Part shown: positions 62,335 to 64,000 of the stretch, one piece after another
How the letters are laid out: each line of letters opens with the position of its first letter
Numbering within the stretch: position 1 is the first letter of the stretch
Assembly (NCBI GenBank): GCA_019316985.1
Contig: CP079215.1
Coordinates: 1,364,001-1,428,000 of the forward strand
Length of the DNA: 64,000 nucleotides
Source of the DNA: Paraniabella defluvii
GTDB lineage: Bacteria; Bacteroidota; Bacteroidia; Chitinophagales; Chitinophagaceae
Direction of reading: 5' to 3'
The notes under the pieces: model-generated
What the model was told of the DNA's origin: nothing
Seen by the model: the letters and a program-made list of their open reading frames with translations, nothing else
Databases searched by the model: none
Translations under genes and position numbers: made by a program

Positions 62335-63357
62335 ATGTCAGAAGTTTTAGCGCCCACATTAACAGCAAAAGATTTCGCTACAGACCAGGAGGTAAGGTGG
62401 TGTCCCGGTTGCGGCGATTACTCCATATTAGCACAGGTTCAGCGTATTATGCCTGGCCTGGGTATTCCCAGGAAAATATAGTGTTCATATCGGGTATTGG
62501 CTGCAGCAGCCGTTTCCCGTATTACATGAATACATACGGTATGCACTCTATTCACGGTCGTGCCACGGCTATTGCCAGCGGTTTAAAAGCTGCAAGACCA
62601 GAATTAAGCGTGTGGATCGTAAGCGGCGATGGCGATAGCCTCAGTATTGGCGGTAATCATACCATTCACCTTTTAAGGCGTAATTTCGATGTTAATTTGT
62701 TGGTTTTCAACAACCAGATTTACGGTTTAACCAAGGGGCAATACTCTCCTACTTCCGAAGAAAATAAGATAACCAAGTCAACTCCTTTTGGCAGTATCGA
62801 CCATCCTTTCAACCCGGCAGCTTTGGCCCTGGGCGCTGACGCTACTTTTGTAGCCAGAACAATGGACCGTGATCCAAAGCATATGCAGGCAATGCTTTTA
62901 AGAGCGAATGCCCATAAAGAGCTTCCTTTTTAGAGATTTACCAGAACTGTAATATCTTTAATGATGGGGCGTTTGAAATTTTCACTGAAAAAGTACCAAG
63001 CCTTCAGAAACCTTATTCCTGGAGCAAGGTAAGCCCCTGATATTTGGAGCAGAAGGCAACAAAGGTTTAAGACTGGACGGCTTTAAACCACAGGTAGTAA
63101 CCATCGGGGAAGGCTACAGCGCCGATGATCTCTGGATACACGACGAGCGGGATATTTACAAAGCACAGATTTTAACCCGCATTTTCGACGATCCTGCCAT
63201 TGAAGGGCATTTACCCAGACCGTTTGGTGTGTTTTACGAAACAGACAGGCCTTGTTACGAAGAAATGATGGCGCTTCAGCTCGAAGATGCTATTGCGCGT
63301 AAAGCCCCTGATCTGAACGCTTTATTAAGAGGCAAGGAAACCTGGACGGTTCAGTAA
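62335..63357 (+). CDS. korB: 2-oxoacid:ferredoxin oxidoreductase subunit beta
   Basis: TPP-binding subunit of 2-oxoglutarate (or another 2-oxoacid):ferredoxin oxidoreductase. The start [20 protein letters not shown] is followed by [19 protein letters not shown] (metal or cluster Cys), [40 protein letters not shown], then [20 protein letters not shown] (TPP-Mg DG motif) and [20 protein letters not shown]. Breaks near 62475, 62930 and 63000. Repaired length about 342 aa. The alpha subunit normally sits beside it but is not in the window on either side, which is odd. Substrate could also be pyruvate or branched-chain oxoacids. Confidence 0.92.
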
Positions 63358-63366
63358 GCAGGTCGG

Positions 63367-63919
63367 TCAAAGTGTGTTATTCCTGTAGGCAGATAATTCA
63401 TGTAAATATTTATCTATTTTAAGCCTCCAGGTATTGATCTGGGAGGCATTGATGCCCATTTTAGTATCTGCTTTCATTTGTTTCAGTTCGAGCGCAAGAG
63501 CACTCATTTGGGTATCATAGATTTTACTAAACGTCTGTGAGGGATCTGATTCAAATGTGGCCTCTTCATAATTTTTCCTCATTCTCCTTGCATAGCATTC
63601 AAATAAGTCAAAATGCAATTGAAAAAACTTTAAGCTGATATTATTTTTTCTTTGCGGATGTATCCATGAAGCATTTTTGTCCATTACAGTAAAAACTTCG
63701 TATCTGATTTTTGAGGAAGACGCATTTTTTTATAGCTGGAAGGTAAAAGACAAAATATTTCACCGAAAAAGCCCGGTACATCGATTGGGGCTCCTTAAAA
63801 TCAGACCATTTCAATTTCCTGTCTTCCTGCCATTTTAATGTATCTGCAGGAACTTTATTTTGTGAGCTGGCATTAATCCATACCCCCATAAAAATAAGAA
63901 TTACGAAAAAATGTCTCAT
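63367..63919 (-). CDS. DUF922-like exported protein
   Basis: About 185 aa. MRHFFVILIFMGVWINASSQ is a signal peptide. The mature start ADTLKWQEDRKLKWSDFKEP matches DUF922 (W-x-DF), and, past an indel near 63700, LHFDLFECYARRMRKNYEEA matches the family's HFD..E.YAR motif that belongs to a degenerate HExxH peptidase site. Between the halves the frame is not fully recoverable. Ends 9 bp from the convergent korB stop. Confidence 0.65.
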
Positions 63920-63947
63920 TAGCATAGGTTTTGTAATATAGTTAGTT

Positions 63948-63955
63948 CAAAAGTA
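63948..63955 (-). promoter_or_regulatory. -7 promoter box of the DUF922 gene
   Basis: On the minus strand TACTTTTG fits TAnnTTTG and lies about 28 bp before the start codon. On the plus strand an ATG at 63993 near the window end may begin another gene, but too little remains to call it. Confidence 0.45.
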
Positions 63956-64000
63956 TAGAAAATAAGCATTCTGAATTATTAACTTTACACATATGCTTCT

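Noticed and set aside
63993-64000. Start of a plus-strand gene at the right edge
   Set aside because: An ATG follows a TAACTTTA promoter-like sequence, but fewer than three codons remain, so nothing can be supported.

Overview
The window is a Bacteroidota chromosome segment, most likely from the Chitinophagaceae (family-level placement is inference). Support comes from recurrent Bacteroidota-type promoters (-7 box TAnnTTTG, sometimes with a TTTG -33 box), little sign of Shine-Dalgarno sites, the uppS-bamA-ompH-ompH-murI cluster, a RicT/PSP1 protein, DUF3857 and DUF2461 proteins, and moderate GC. No rRNA, tRNA, CRISPR array, prophage or complete insertion sequence was seen.

The dominant property of this sequence is damage to reading frames. 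Most protein genes, including essential ones (ffh, rpsP, rimM, bamA, ftsH, rnpA, acpS, holB, uppS, murI), are split by one-base indels. Where the family sequence lets me reconstruct the frame, most are single-base losses in short homopolymers (AAA, GGG, CCC, TTT), with a few gains in long A or T runs. The pattern fits an unpolished long-read assembly much better than real gene decay. Genes are therefore annotated across their frameshifts, with breakpoints given.

Layout. 0-2.6 kb (minus): Rrf2 regulator, peroxiredoxin, CysH-type reductase and CysD, a sulfur-assimilation cluster with readable promoter/operator sites. 2.8-9.8 kb: LptF/G permease, START-like protein, then ffh, rpsP, rimM, a DinB-like protein and a lipoprotein. 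9.9-13.6 kb: DNA polymerase IV, a DUF4143 AAA+ ATPase preceded by three tandem 32-bp repeats, and kbl. 13.8-21.3 kb: ABC1 kinase with a TetR regulator, a secreted hydrolase, convergent S10 and M14 peptidases and an SDR. 21.3-27.4 kb: envelope cluster uppS-bamA-ompH-ompH-murI. 27.4-30.2 kb: Crp-like and AraC-like regulators, rpmH, SDR. 30.3-34.1 kb: rnpA-yidD-acpS facing ricT and holB. 34.2-40.2 kb: MBL-rhodanese protein, GGCT, LUD protein, ftsH, rsfS, birA. 40.2-48.7 kb: an outer-membrane protein, a small PQQ-repeat protein, GDPD, YceI, DUF2461 and an eight-kb minus-strand block with two ABC exporters around a GntR/YtrA-type regulator. 48.8-54.1 kb: cysE-cysK, an OppC-like permease, a DUF1016 nuclease and a glycosyltransferase. 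54.3-64 kb: MarR regulator with acyl-CoA dehydrogenase, a GH99/WbsX-like lipoprotein, two tandem DUF3857 transglutaminase-like proteins, a diheme cytochrome, a 2-oxoacid:ferredoxin oxidoreductase beta subunit and a DUF922 protein.

Functionally this is mostly housekeeping and envelope biogenesis. The cysteine pathway appears in two places: reduction (cysD, cysH) at the left end and cysteine synthesis (cysE, cysK) near 49 kb. The strongest non-gene signals are regulatory: dyads overlapping promoters of the Rrf2, GntR and MarR units, the tandem repeat before the DUF4143 ATPase, a pair of small hairpins with a shared core near 13.7 kb, and repeated convergent gene pairs whose stop codons overlap.
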